In this document: piece after piece, positions 16,752 through 25,991 of the stretch | Numbering within the stretch: position 1 is the stretch's first letter | Layout of the letters: the number at the start of each line of letters is the position of its first letter | Assembly (NCBI GenBank): GCA_021324795.1 | Contig: JAJPIK010000053.1 | Span: 1 to 64,000 of the forward strand | Source of the DNA: Chloroflexota bacterium | GTDB lineage: Bacteria > Chloroflexota > UBA6077 > FW602-bin22 > CADDYW01 | DNA: 64,000 nucleotides | Reading direction: 5' to 3' | Notes under the pieces: generated by a model | What the model was told of the DNA's origin: nothing | The model's input: only the letters and a program-made list of their open reading frames with translations | Database searches by the model: none | Program-made: the position numbers and the translations under genes

Positions 16752-17420
16752 CTACTCTGCCCTTGCCAACAGCTCCGGTCCCTCGTTCTGCACGCTGTTG
16801 ACTCGCGTCGAAACGGGATATGCCTCTAATCGCTCGGAAGGGTAGGGGCGCAACAGCGACTGGAGGGGGCCGATGTCCTGGAAGGCCGGATCGAGCCATG
16901 TCTCCCAAGCATCCTCGGGAAGGATGGCCGGCATCCGATCGTGGAGCGGAGCCATGAGCTCGTTAGCTTTGGTGGTGACGATGGTACAGGAGAGGATCCG
17001 CTCGTCGGAGTCCGGCTTGTGCCAGGATGACCAGAGGCCGGCGAAGGCCATGGGACGACCGTCACGGCGAACGATCGCGTAGGGCGTTTTGCTCGTGCCG
17101 TGGCGCTGCCATTCGTAGAAGGCATCGCTCGGCACGAGGCAGCGCTGGTGACGGAAGACGGTGCGAAAGGCTGATTTCTCGGCAAGGGTCTCAGCGCGGG
17201 CGTTGATCATTCGGGCGCCAATTTTCGGATCTTTTGCCCAGGAAGGGATCAGCCCCCAGCGGTGGGTTGTCACCACCCGCCGATCATGCTCGACGACGAC
17301 CAGGACTGGCTGGGTCGGCGCCACGTTGTAGCGCTCGCCCGGCCCACTGATGAGCAGGTCGCCGGCAAAGAGTCGGGCAATCTCTTCGCCCGAGAGTTTT
17401 TGTACGAACCTGCCGCACAC
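16752..17420 (-). CDS. SOS response-associated peptidase (SRAP/YedK-HMCES)
   Basis: This 222-residue protein should form a DNA-protein crosslink with abasic sites in single-stranded DNA and so protect them. Cys2 of MCGRF is the crosslinking residue; RYNVAPTQ, WGLIPSWA, INARAET, RCLVPSDAFYEW and HDRMPAIL are all present in order. It lies 13 bp downstream of the mandelate-racemase-type gene on the same strand. Confidence 0.95.
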   Translation of the reverse strand: MCGRFVQKLSGEEIARLFAGDLLISGPGERYNVAPTQPVLVVVEHDRRVVTTHRWGLIPSWAKDPKIGARMINARAETLAEKSAFRTVFRHQRCLVPSDAFYEWQRHGTSKTPYAIVRRDGRPMAFAGLWSSWHKPDSDERILSCTIVTTKANELMAPLHDRMPAILPEDAWETWLDPAFQDIGPLQSLLRPYPSERLEAYPVSTRVNSVQNEGPELLARAE

Positions 17421-17433
17421 ACTGACCTCCCGC

Positions 17434-18591
17434 TTACTCCTCCACCCGGTTCGCTTCGATGTAGTCCCAATTGATCTGATAGCCCAGACCCGGGCCTTGG
17501 GGAATCCGGACGTAACCGTCGGAGTCCAGGGTGTCGAGCGGCTCGTTCAGGTAAGGGAGCGGCGCGTCATAGTCGACGCCCGGCGCGAGTAAGCCGCGCT
17601 CGTAGTACTCGCAGGTATCCTCACTGGTCGCGCCGAGGACGTGCAGATTCCCGACGCCACTCATATGGATCTCGCAGCGGATGCCATAGGCTTCGCAGAC
17701 AGTGGTCGTCTTTTTTGCCCCGGTGATCCCGCCCCGCAGAACGTCGATCCGGCTGATGTCCGACGCTCCCTGGCGGATCCAGTCGGCCCGGGTGAAGACC
17801 CCGCCTTCGAGAATCTCCGGCGAACAGATCGGGATGCTCAGCTCGCGGCTCAACCGGATGTACGTATCGACTCGATGCTCTGGCATGGGATGCTCGTACC
17901 AGTGAAAGTTGAGCTTTTCCAGCTCCCGACCGACCTGGAGCGCTTCCTCGTAAATGTGGTAGGTGCCCCAGGGATCGTACATCAGGACCATGTCGTCGCC
18001 GACCGCGGTGCGCACCGCTCGGCAGCACTCGATATCCCAGGCGATGTGCGAAGGACGCCCAGGTACGGCTTGGCGGGTCGCCGGGTTCCAGTAATAGTAC
18101 GGGTGAATTTTGTAGGCTTTGTAGCCCTGGCGCTTGCAAGCAAGGGCGTGCTCGGCATAAACCTCCGGGGCTCCCAGGTTCGGATAGGTGCTGGCGTAGG
18201 CCATGACCTTGTCCCGGCAGCCGCCCAGGAGCTTGTAGACTGGTAGGCCCGCGACCCGGCCGACCAGATCCCAAAGCGCCATGTCGATCACGCTCATCAC
18301 GTTCTCGGGAATCTTGGCGGCATAGAACAACTGCCAGAACTTCTCACGGCTGAACGGGTCCTCACCCACCAGCATCGGCTTGATCCGTCCTTCGATCACA
18401 GTGCGCGAGGCCGGCGTCAGACCATCTTGATCGCCGTGACCCTGGCCGCCGAAGTAGTAGCCCTCGGCGCCCTCATCAGTGATGATTCGAGTAAGGGTTT
18501 GGACGATCTCTGTTTTCGGGTGTGGCGTCGCGTTACGAAATCGGTCGGCCTGAAAGCGAAATGGCACGATCTGGACGTCGGCAATCTTCAT
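17434..18591 (-). CDS. Mandelate racemase/muconate lactonizing-type enolase-superfamily enzyme
   Basis: This 385-residue enzyme probably dehydrates or racemises a sugar acid. It has the capping domain (1-130) and the barrel with metal ligands around MYDPWGTYH, WYEHPMPEH and SPEILEGG, plus a late His in CEIHMSGVGNLH. The His near the C-terminus and the KxH-like YKIHPYYYWN (about 158) fit the MR subgroup. It fits the rhamnose/sugar-acid theme of the window. Exact substrate is not assignable. Confidence 0.9.
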   Translation of the reverse strand: MKIADVQIVPFRFQADRFRNATPHPKTEIVQTLTRIITDEGAEGYYFGGQGHGDQDGLTPASRTVIEGRIKPMLVGEDPFSREKFWQLFYAAKIPENVMSVIDMALWDLVGRVAGLPVYKLLGGCRDKVMAYASTYPNLGAPEVYAEHALACKRQGYKAYKIHPYYYWNPATRQAVPGRPSHIAWDIECCRAVRTAVGDDMVLMYDPWGTYHIYEEALQVGRELEKLNFHWYEHPMPEHRVDTYIRLSRELSIPICSPEILEGGVFTRADWIRQGASDISRIDVLRGGITGAKKTTTVCEAYGIRCEIHMSGVGNLHVLGATSEDTCEYYERGLLAPGVDYDAPLPYLNEPLDTLDSDGYVRIPQGPGLGYQINWDYIEANRVEE

Positions 18592-18836
18592 GACGAACCT
18601 CCTTTGACTGCCTAAGGGTGAGAAAGAGAGCGCGAATAATCCGGGCTAACTGCACCGTGGCGCTTGTGTTGTCGCTATCCTATCAGTCTTGGCGCTCCTC
18701 GACCAGTCCCCACCGTGCTACAATCACCGGCCAATGAGGACCTCGTCGCTATTTCTCGGGAGAGCCGATGAAATTGGCAGGCACTCCTCATTCTAACTTC
18801 CTCCCAGGATGAGAGGGATTTTCAGTGGAGGATCAG

Positions 18837-19619
18837 ATGCAACTCGATGGGAAGGTAGCGCTCATTACTGGTGGTGGCTCTGGCATTGGCGAGGCAGCAG
18901 CGAAGGCGCTGGCGCGAGCAGGAGCGGCGGTCGCGGTCGTGGATTTCCGGGTCGGTCCGGCGGAAGCGGTGGTCGCGGCGATCCGTGACGAGGGAGGCCG
19001 GGCGGTCGCCTTCGCCGCCGACGTACGGGCCGAGGAACAGGTGCGGGCGGCGGTGCTCGGCACGGTCGAGCAGTTCGGTGGATTGAACATTGTCTTCGCT
19101 AATGCCGGCATCAACGGCATGCAAACGCCGATCGAGGAGATGACTCTTGATGAATGGCATGACACGATCGAGACGAACCTTACCGGCACCTTTCTCACGG
19201 TGAAGCACAGTATTCCCCACCTGCGTAGCACCGGTGGCGGATCGATTGTCATTACTGCTTCGGTCAACGGTAACACGACCTTTTCGCTGCCCGGCTACGC
19301 CTGCTATTCGAGTTCGAAAGCGGCTCAGGTTGCCTTTGCAAAGATGGCGGCGGGCGAGCTGGCACGATGGGGGATTCGAGTTAATGCGATCCTGCCGGGC
19401 TCGGTCAAAACCAATCTGGGCGAACGAACCTACCGGCGCAACTTGGAGAAAGTTACCTATGATCTGCGCATGCCCCAGCCATTCCCGCCGCTCACCGGTC
19501 GGCCGATCACGCCGGACGAGATCGCCGAGCTTGTGCTCTTCCTCGCCTCCGATGCCAGCAGCCAGATCACCGGCGCGGAGATCTTGATTGACGCGGGGTT
19601 GTCGCTGCTGAGGGCATAA
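18837..19619 (+). CDS. Short-chain dehydrogenase/reductase (SDR)
   Basis: This 260-residue classical SDR has the cofactor motif TGGGSGIG near residue 11, NAG at about 90, the catalytic Ser in TASVNGN, and YSSSKAA (the YxxxK pair). The sequence GGAGG at 18827-18831 lies five bases before the ATG at 18837, so that start is preferred to the GTG at 18825. The protein ends with the family's TGAEILIDAGL. Substrate unknown, likely a sugar or secondary alcohol. Confidence 0.92.
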   Translation: MQLDGKVALITGGGSGIGEAAAKALARAGAAVAVVDFRVGPAEAVVAAIRDEGGRAVAFAADVRAEEQVRAAVLGTVEQFGGLNIVFANAGINGMQTPIEEMTLDEWHDTIETNLTGTFLTVKHSIPHLRSTGGGSIVITASVNGNTTFSLPGYACYSSSKAAQVAFAKMAAGELARWGIRVNAILPGSVKTNLGERTYRRNLEKVTYDLRMPQPFPPLTGRPITPDEIAELVLFLASDASSQITGAEILIDAGLSLLRA

Positions 19620-19632
19620 AAGGGGGCCTTTT
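19618..19632 (+). terminator. Short hairpin after SDR gene
   Basis: AAAAGG and CCTTTT form a six-bp stem around GGG, beginning at the SDR stop codon. The stem ends in a T-run, so it may act as a weak terminator. Confidence 0.4.
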
Positions 19633-19715
19633 CCCAGTGCGCCAGAGAAGGGGGTGACCACGGCACGAATGATGCGAGACCATGACTTCAGGCATGCTGT
19701 GCTTCGGAGGGTTTG

Positions 19716-20012
19716 ATGCCAGAATCGCGGTTGTATGTTGGGAATCTCCCGTATACGACGACGGAAGAGGAGCTGCGGCGACTTTTCAGCCAGGCTGGTA
19801 CGGTTGAGTCGGTAACGATGCCGACCGAGCGCGAGACCGGGCGGCCGCGCGGGTTCGCATTTGTCCAAATGGCCAATGAAGAGGAAGCGAACCGCGCGAC
19901 GCAGATGTTCAATGGCTACGTCCTCGATGGGCGCTCCCTACGGGTTAATGTTGCCAAAGAACGCGAGATGGGCCGAGGTCGGGGCTTCGGCGGGGGCTAC
20001 GGCCGAGGCTGA
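19716..20012 (+). CDS. Small RRM RNA-binding protein with Gly/Arg tail
   Basis: This 98-residue protein has one RNA-recognition motif: RNP2 is LYVGNL (residues 6-11) and RNP1 is RGFAFVQM (about 46-53). A Gly/Arg tail (GRGRGFGGGYGRG) follows. Such proteins are cold-induced RNA chaperones in cyanobacteria and several Chloroflexota. GGAGG at 19706-19710 fixes the ATG at 19716. It stands alone. Confidence 0.95.
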   Translation: MPESRLYVGNLPYTTTEEELRRLFSQAGTVESVTMPTERETGRPRGFAFVQMANEEEANRATQMFNGYVLDGRSLRVNVAKEREMGRGRGFGGGYGRG

Positions 20013-20127
20013 ACCGCGGCGGCAGGAATCAGGAGATGTCTTGGGAGAGCGCGGATCTCTTTGGCTCTTGCCCGCCTCGGAGGGCTGGCAATCGGCGTGC
20101 GCCGTCTCCCTACCAGTCCGGAGCAGC

Positions 20128-22485
20128 CTAGAAGACCGCGCGTCCGATCCCCCCGTTGTCCGGGTCCCTAATCCCCGATCCCTGATTCCTGGCTAGCGGC
20201 AGGCTAAACGAAATTGTCGTGCCCTTGCCCGGACTGCTGCGAAGCCAGATCTGGCCGCCGTGCACCTCGACGATCTTCTTGCTGAGATAGAGCCCAAGGC
20301 TAACCACACCGACGTAGCCCGGAGCACCGGGCGGCAATGCCTCAAAAAACGGCTCGAAGACAAAAGGCTGGCGCTCGAGTGGAATGCCGACCCCATGGTC
20401 TGTAACCGTGACCACGGCTTCCCCGTCCTTGTGACGCGCCGATACCTCGATCGTTCCCCCTGGTTGAGAATACTGGCAGGCATTCGTGAGTAAATAGTCG
20501 ATAGCCTGGCCAATTAATTGGTGATCGGCTTCGACGACGAGCGGGCCGTCTGCCTGGGTTTGAAATGTAAAACTTTTGGTATTGGCCACTATCCTTGCTA
20601 CTTCCTGGCAGACGAGCTCGCTGAGATCGAAACGTGTACAATTCAGAATCGACGTACCGGCCCGGAGTCGAAGAACGGCTAGCAGACCTTCGGTGAGATT
20701 CTCAATTCGGTTCGACTGTTCGAGAATAGTTTGGAGCGTCTTACGGGCCGGCTCTTCTCGGGCGTCAGTTCGCAGGGTAAATTGAGCCCGCCCCTTGATG
20801 ACCGTGATTGGCGTTCGCAACTCGTGCGCCGCGGCCGCCATGAATTCTTCACGCCCGTGCAGTTCCTGCTGGACTTCCTCGTAGAGCTGGGCGTTTTCGA
20901 TCGCCACGGCAAATAGATCGGCGACGGCGGTGTCGAATGCAAGGTCACGTGTTGAGAAGTGACGGGGGGCCCGGGTCGCAAAGGCGACCACTCCGACCAG
21001 ACGCCCCCGGGCCTGGAGGGGGATGGCGAGTATCGTCTGGAGTCCTTCACGCCGGTAGCACTCCTTGATTGCCGCCGGCAGATTGCTCGTCCCGATTTCC
21101 TCGACAAACTGGACCTGGCCCGTGCAGGCCGCGGTGGCGCTCAAGGATGGGGCGTCGTAGGAAAGGTGGCGCATCTTCTCAACGGTCGACGGGGAAAAGC
21201 CCCGCTGCGCCAGCAGGGTCAGCTCCCGTCGCGGGGGGTCCGCTAGGTAGACGGCGACAGCGTTGACGTTTAAGAGCCTCGAGCTCTGCTCGATCACGAC
21301 GTCGATGACGTGCGATAATGTCAGCTCGCGAACGAGCGCCTGGGCGATTTGAGCAAACGCCCGCTCGCGGTCGAGCAGACCGAGTACCTCGGCCTGGCGT
21401 TGCTCGAGCTGTGCTGCCATGCGGTCGAATGTTGTGCTCAATTGCTCGAGCTCGTCCCCCGTCTTGATCTGCACTCGCGCACTCAGATTGCCTTCACCCA
21501 ACTCGCGCGCGGCCTTTTCCAGGCGCAGTACTGGCCTCGTCAGCAGGTGGGCGAGCGCTGCCGCGATCAGCATGCTCAGGACCAAGATCAGGCCGAAGCC
21601 GGCGAGCTGGTCATTGAATGCCTCCTGCGCCGGGGCAAAGGCAACCGACGTGGGAATGGTGACGCCAACGGCCCACGGGTATGCGGGGGTGGGAACGAAA
21701 GCGCCAAGACGGGTGTCACCAAGGAGTGGGCTCGTGAACTGCGATTGCTCGTTTGGCGTGCCCCGCAAGGCAAGGCTCACAGCCGGAAAGTTGGCGAAGT
21801 CTGAGCTTTCGTCATAGGGCAAATTCGGCTGGCTGGTGTCGAAGGCGAGCCGGCCTTTAGGATCAACCAGGAAGATCGCCTGGCCAGGCTGCAAACGAAC
21901 TCGGCCAAAGCGCGCGGCAAGCTGATCGGCGCGGCGCATAATCACCACCACCCCGATGGGTCTACCACTTTGATCGCGAACCGGAACGCTGACAGCGAAG
22001 CCGACGGCCAGCGGCCGCCGCAATAGAAAAACCTCGGAGACGGTCGGCGAGTTAGTAGTGAGTGTCTTCTCGAAATACGGTCGGTAATAGGGCATCTGGT
22101 TGACCGAGAGCCGCGGGTTGGCGGGTTGGTTGGGATCTCCCCAACCCCGATTCAGTCCCCGGGCATCGTAGACGCTGACGTTGCCATACGTCTGAACGCG
22201 CTGGTCGAGGTCCTGGAGGTAAGGATCGAGAATGCTTGGATCCATCGTCTGAACCAACGGATTGTCTGCGACTGACCATCCGAAGTTGATCGTGTCGTCA
22301 AACGACTCGGCGGCTTGATTCGCGATGGCCTGAGCGGTCTGTAATTGGCTGTCCAGCATGGTCCGTTGGCGCCGGTTGAGATCGACCTGGAAGTTGATCA
22401 GCAGCAGCGCCAGCACTGGCATCAGGGCGAGCGCGAAGGCAGCCAGAAGTTTGGCTTGTAGGTTGAGGCGGGGAAACCGGATCAT
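20128..22485 (-). CDS. Cache-HAMP-GAF sensor histidine kinase
   Basis: This 785-residue membrane kinase has an N-terminal helix, a large extracytoplasmic double-Cache sensor (about 35-315), a second helix, HAMP (about 345-395), GAF (about 425-580), HisKA (AAHELRTPITVIKG) and HATPase. G1 is intact (DHGVGI), but the G2 lid reads VVSLGL instead of GxGLGL. The ATG at 22485 is chosen because it directly precedes the first membrane helix. The gene starts 10 bp after a sugar-binding protein gene, so the two are co-expressed; that suggests binding-protein-assisted ligand sensing. No response regulator is adjacent. Confidence 0.9.
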   Translation of the reverse strand: MIRFPRLNLQAKLLAAFALALMPVLALLLINFQVDLNRRQRTMLDSQLQTAQAIANQAAESFDDTINFGWSVADNPLVQTMDPSILDPYLQDLDQRVQTYGNVSVYDARGLNRGWGDPNQPANPRLSVNQMPYYRPYFEKTLTTNSPTVSEVFLLRRPLAVGFAVSVPVRDQSGRPIGVVVIMRRADQLAARFGRVRLQPGQAIFLVDPKGRLAFDTSQPNLPYDESSDFANFPAVSLALRGTPNEQSQFTSPLLGDTRLGAFVPTPAYPWAVGVTIPTSVAFAPAQEAFNDQLAGFGLILVLSMLIAAALAHLLTRPVLRLEKAARELGEGNLSARVQIKTGDELEQLSTTFDRMAAQLEQRQAEVLGLLDRERAFAQIAQALVRELTLSHVIDVVIEQSSRLLNVNAVAVYLADPPRRELTLLAQRGFSPSTVEKMRHLSYDAPSLSATAACTGQVQFVEEIGTSNLPAAIKECYRREGLQTILAIPLQARGRLVGVVAFATRAPRHFSTRDLAFDTAVADLFAVAIENAQLYEEVQQELHGREEFMAAAAHELRTPITVIKGRAQFTLRTDAREEPARKTLQTILEQSNRIENLTEGLLAVLRLRAGTSILNCTRFDLSELVCQEVARIVANTKSFTFQTQADGPLVVEADHQLIGQAIDYLLTNACQYSQPGGTIEVSARHKDGEAVVTVTDHGVGIPLERQPFVFEPFFEALPPGAPGYVGVVSLGLYLSKKIVEVHGGQIWLRSSPGKGTTISFSLPLARNQGSGIRDPDNGGIGRAVF

Positions 22486-22495
22486 TGGTTGACGA

Positions 22496-23875
22496 TCAGT
22501 CCGTGCGTTGGTAAGACGCCAACACCTCACGGACGGCCGGGGTAGCGTCGTCGAGCGCTTGCCTTGGCGTCTTGTAGCCAAAGCACGCTGCGAAAATCGC
22601 CTCGGAGAGGCGTTGCTCAATCTCGGCGATGCCAAGAATTGATGGAAGGGCTTTTGCAAAGGGAAGACTGTCCAGCGACGCTTTGGCTAGTGGCTCACGC
22701 TGGAGGTACGCCTGATAGATTGGGTGATTCGTCGAGGAGATACGAGACGGCAGAGCTCCGGTCTCGGCGCACCAGGTGGCGTTGATCTCCGGCTGCCACC
22801 ACCATTCGCACCAGGTGAAGGCCGCGGGCCGATTCTTACTCTTCGCGGCGATCGTCGTATAGTTACCGGCAAAGTGGGCACCACGTTGCACGTGCTTCGG
22901 ATATGGCGTGTTTCGGGATCGAAACGAGAAGCTGGCAATCTCGTTCGTTTCTACCGAATACATCGGAAACATTCCGATTGTACCGCCGCGGTAGGTACTT
23001 ACAAGGGTATCGGCATCGAATACTTGACGCGGGGCAGTCTGATCAACGCCAAACAGATTTGCCCAGAAAGTCAGTGCTTCGACACCCGGGGCAGCGTTGA
23101 AGGCGATCGTCCTTCCGTCGGGGGCAAAGATATCGCCCCCGGCCTCGAGCAAGAAGCCATACCAGCACTCGGTGGTCCATGGGTAGTGGCGGTTGGGAAC
23201 GATGAATCCCCACTGATTCTGCGCCGGGACAGTAAGCGCTTTTCCCACCTTCACCAGATCGTCCCAGGTCTGGGGCGGTTGGGCAGGATCCAGCCCGGCC
23301 AGGCGAAACAGCTCCTCGTTGTACCAGAGCACCGGAACGCCGCCGTTGTTCGGAACACCCCAGCGCTGGCCGTCGCGGACGCTAGCCGGGTCGGCGGCCG
23401 GGTAGAAGTCGGTGGGGAGGGAGGGAAGCTGACTGATCGAAACAACTGCACCATCCACGATAAACTCTGGCAGAATCAGCGCGGCGTTGAGCCAGAGGTC
23501 CGGTGGATGGCCGGCGGTAACCGCGGCAATCGTCTTCTCCTGCAGATCAGCCAGGGTAAAGTAGCTAGACGCGATAGTGATCGTCGGATGCTCCTGGTTG
23601 AAGCGTTTCATCAGCTTTTCCCAGGTCTGCGCGGTCAAGCCCCGCCATTCGGTCCAGAACTGCAGAGTTATCTTGGCCGCCGTCAGACTTGCTGCTCCCG
23701 GAGGGCTCGGGGTAGGAGAGCGGGTTGAGGATAGAGGCGCGGTGGTTGGCCGGCTCGGGGCCGGGGTTTGCCGCAGAGCGCAGCCGCTACTTGAGAGCAC
23801 AGCCATCAGCCCGCTGGTTGCCAGGCGGCGGAGAAAGTTGCGACGGGAAAGGGATCGAGACTCATCCACCGCCAT
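22496..23875 (-). CDS. Solute-binding lipoprotein coupled to sensor kinase
   Basis: This 459-residue sugar-type binding protein has a Tat-like SRRNFLRRLA start and a lipobox Cys at about 32 (SSSGC). Family motifs are clear (FWTEWRGLTAQTW, WGVPNNGGVPVLWYNEELF, MFPMYSVET, WCEWWWQPE). No permease adjoins it in the operon; the next gene is the Cache-type histidine kinase. It may deliver a sugar to the sensor rather than, or as well as, to a transporter. Confidence 0.9.
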   Translation of the reverse strand: MAVDESRSLSRRNFLRRLATSGLMAVLSSSGCALRQTPAPSRPTTAPLSSTRSPTPSPPGAASLTAAKITLQFWTEWRGLTAQTWEKLMKRFNQEHPTITIASSYFTLADLQEKTIAAVTAGHPPDLWLNAALILPEFIVDGAVVSISQLPSLPTDFYPAADPASVRDGQRWGVPNNGGVPVLWYNEELFRLAGLDPAQPPQTWDDLVKVGKALTVPAQNQWGFIVPNRHYPWTTECWYGFLLEAGGDIFAPDGRTIAFNAAPGVEALTFWANLFGVDQTAPRQVFDADTLVSTYRGGTIGMFPMYSVETNEIASFSFRSRNTPYPKHVQRGAHFAGNYTTIAAKSKNRPAAFTWCEWWWQPEINATWCAETGALPSRISSTNHPIYQAYLQREPLAKASLDSLPFAKALPSILGIAEIEQRLSEAIFAACFGYKTPRQALDDATPAVREVLASYQRTD

Positions 23876-24124
23876 CTATCCTCGCCCGGCGTGCTTTCAC
23901 CAACGATAGAGCTACCACTCTCACTTCTCGCAAGTTTTGTACCGAGGCGAAAAATGATTTGCCGAAAGCCCGTCTGGCTCGAATCTTTCCTCGCCGGTGC
24001 TCCTCTCCCTCGGCTGTTCGGAAGCGGGCACTCCCGACCCTTGGCCGCGAGTCTGGGCTTGACTCCCACCTCAACCATTGTACGCTAGACCTGCCGAAAG
24101 CAAGCTGTCATCACTCCTTTCGTA

Positions 24125-24352
24125 GTGAGTTCAGGTGGAGGTAAAGCATTGATCTATCTCAACACGCCGACTCACTTTCCGCTCTCGGTCGGCTTGAGCT
24201 ACTTCCCAAACCAGGCAAGTGAGGAGACAAAGCCGCTGCAGCATCTGCTGATGGTCACTTCGGTTATGATGATCACAGCGTGCATAGTGCTTTTCGTCTT
24301 TACGCAGCGCTACTTCGTGCGCGGCATGATCATCTCGGGGATCAAGACGTAA
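24125..24352 (+). pseudogene. 3' remnant of a MalG-type ABC permease
   Basis: The last 70 or so codons match the C-terminus of the permease at 111-989: IYLNTPTHFPLSVGLS parallels IFLNTPSNFTIPLGLY, HLLMVTSV parallels HLLMAGSV, and QRYFVRGMIISGIKT parallels QRYFVQGIVTSGLKG. About three quarters of the gene (including the EAA loop) is missing, and sequence before about 24146 has no permease similarity. It ends 18 bp before the sulfatase gene, so it marks a deleted transporter operon that once preceded the sulfatase. Confidence 0.85.
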
Positions 24353-24370
24353 TTAAGGAGATCTTACCTT

Positions 24371-25975
24371 ATGCCCGACCGTCCAAATATCGTCGTGGTT
24401 ATGACTGACCAACAGCGGGCCGACGTTTCGGCGCGCGAGGGATTTCCCCTCGATACTACGCCGTTTCTCGATGAGCTGGCCCGACAGGGCCAGTGGTTCG
24501 ACCACGCCTACACCGCGGTGCCGGTCTGCGCACCAGCCCGAGTCAGTTTCCTGACCGGGCGATTTCCCAGTGCACACCGGGTCCGCGAGAACCGGGGCAT
24601 TGAATACGCGACCTACCAGAAGGATTTGATCGATGTTGTCCACGCGCAAGGGTATGCCGCCGGCATGATCGGGAAGAACCATTCCCATCTGAAGCAAGCG
24701 CGACTCGACCACTGGTTTCCTTTGAGCCATAACGCCGGCTTCCAGCCCCAGCGAGACGCGGCGCTCTTTCTCGATCGTTACGCGGAGAGTGAGATTCATC
24801 CAGAGTTTCTCGCGCAGATCCGTCGCTTTCAGGCGCATCCGGTTCCGTCCGAAGGCGAAGACCGCCGAACCCCGATTGAGCGCGATTTTGATCTCTGGAT
24901 CACCGAGCTGACCCACCGCACCAGCCTGGCGCCGACACCCTTCCCGGTGGAATGCCAAGGACCGTACCGAGCGGTGAGCGATGCCCAGGAGTGGATCTCT
25001 TCGTTGGCGGGCGCGCCTTTTTTCCTCTGGTTGTCCTTTGCCGAGCCTCATAATCCCTATCAAGTACCCGAGCCCTACTACTCGCTGTTTCCGCCCGAGA
25101 TCCTGCCAGCCAATCAGACGGGTTTGGATTCGCTGGTGACCAAAGGCTTCAAGTTCGAGTGGACCCATCGCCTGGGGAAGGCGGTTTTCCCGGACTACGA
25201 CGAGATCGTTCCTCGCGCCCGAAGCAATTACTTCGGAATGCTCCGATTGATCGATGACCAGGTGCGGCGCTTCGTCGAGTTCATCGATCGCCAGGGTTTG
25301 CGCGAAAATACTTTGCTTGTCTTCGTCTCCGACCACGGTGACTTCGCTGGCGAGTATGGGTTGGTGCGCAAGGGACCGGAGATGCCCGAGGTATTGATGC
25401 GTGTGCCCCTCTTCTTTGTCGGACCGGGCGTGAAGGCAAGCGCGCGTCCGCAACCAGCACACGTCTCGTTGGTGGATCTGATGCCCACGCTCTGCGAAGC
25501 GCTCGGTGTGCCGCTGCCGCCTGGTGTCCAGGGGCGGAGCCTCTGGCCTTTGCTCACCGGCGGCGATTACCCGGCGGAGGAGTTCGCGAGTGTTTACGCC
25601 GAACAGGGCTTCGGTGGCTTGCACTACACCGACGCCGACGAGCTAAGTGTCGAGCACTGCTTGATTTATGGTCCGAAGGGACCAACCTTCGACGAGCTGA
25701 ACACCTATTCGCAAAGCGGCACCATGCGCATGCTCCGTAAAGGTGATTGGAAGCTGGTAATGGATATGCTTGGTCACGGCCAGCTCTACAACCTGGCCAA
25801 GGATCCGTTCGAGATCGACAATCTCTATGGCCGACCTGAGTTTGCCGACGTCGAGCGTGTGCTTCTCGTCGATCTCCTCGCCTGGACCCTCCGCGCCGCG
25901 GATCCGCTGCCGTATCCCAAGGATAAGTACATTATGAAGACGGATCCGCGGAATTATTGGGCGCGGTACCGGTGA
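24371..25975 (+). CDS. Sulfatase (formylglycine-dependent, Cys type)
   Basis: This 534-residue hydrolase removes sulfate from an organic ester. The maturation motif is C53-A-P-A-R with SFLTGR, so Cys53 should become formylglycine. Metal-site segments VVMTDQQ near the N-terminus and VSDHGDFAGEYGL in the middle are intact. No signal peptide is visible, so it is likely cytoplasmic and acts on imported sugars. It follows the permease remnant. Confidence 0.93.
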   Translation: MPDRPNIVVVMTDQQRADVSAREGFPLDTTPFLDELARQGQWFDHAYTAVPVCAPARVSFLTGRFPSAHRVRENRGIEYATYQKDLIDVVHAQGYAAGMIGKNHSHLKQARLDHWFPLSHNAGFQPQRDAALFLDRYAESEIHPEFLAQIRRFQAHPVPSEGEDRRTPIERDFDLWITELTHRTSLAPTPFPVECQGPYRAVSDAQEWISSLAGAPFFLWLSFAEPHNPYQVPEPYYSLFPPEILPANQTGLDSLVTKGFKFEWTHRLGKAVFPDYDEIVPRARSNYFGMLRLIDDQVRRFVEFIDRQGLRENTLLVFVSDHGDFAGEYGLVRKGPEMPEVLMRVPLFFVGPGVKASARPQPAHVSLVDLMPTLCEALGVPLPPGVQGRSLWPLLTGGDYPAEEFASVYAEQGFGGLHYTDADELSVEHCLIYGPKGPTFDELNTYSQSGTMRMLRKGDWKLVMDMLGHGQLYNLAKDPFEIDNLYGRPEFADVERVLLVDLLAWTLRAADPLPYPKDKYIMKTDPRNYWARYR

Positions 25976-25991
25976 GAATAGCCCTTTCAGG

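Noticed and set aside
20150-20200. Hairpin from the GGGTCC/GATCCC words before the sensor kinase stop
   Set aside because: The words do not form a stable inverted pair; they are part of the end of the coding frame.
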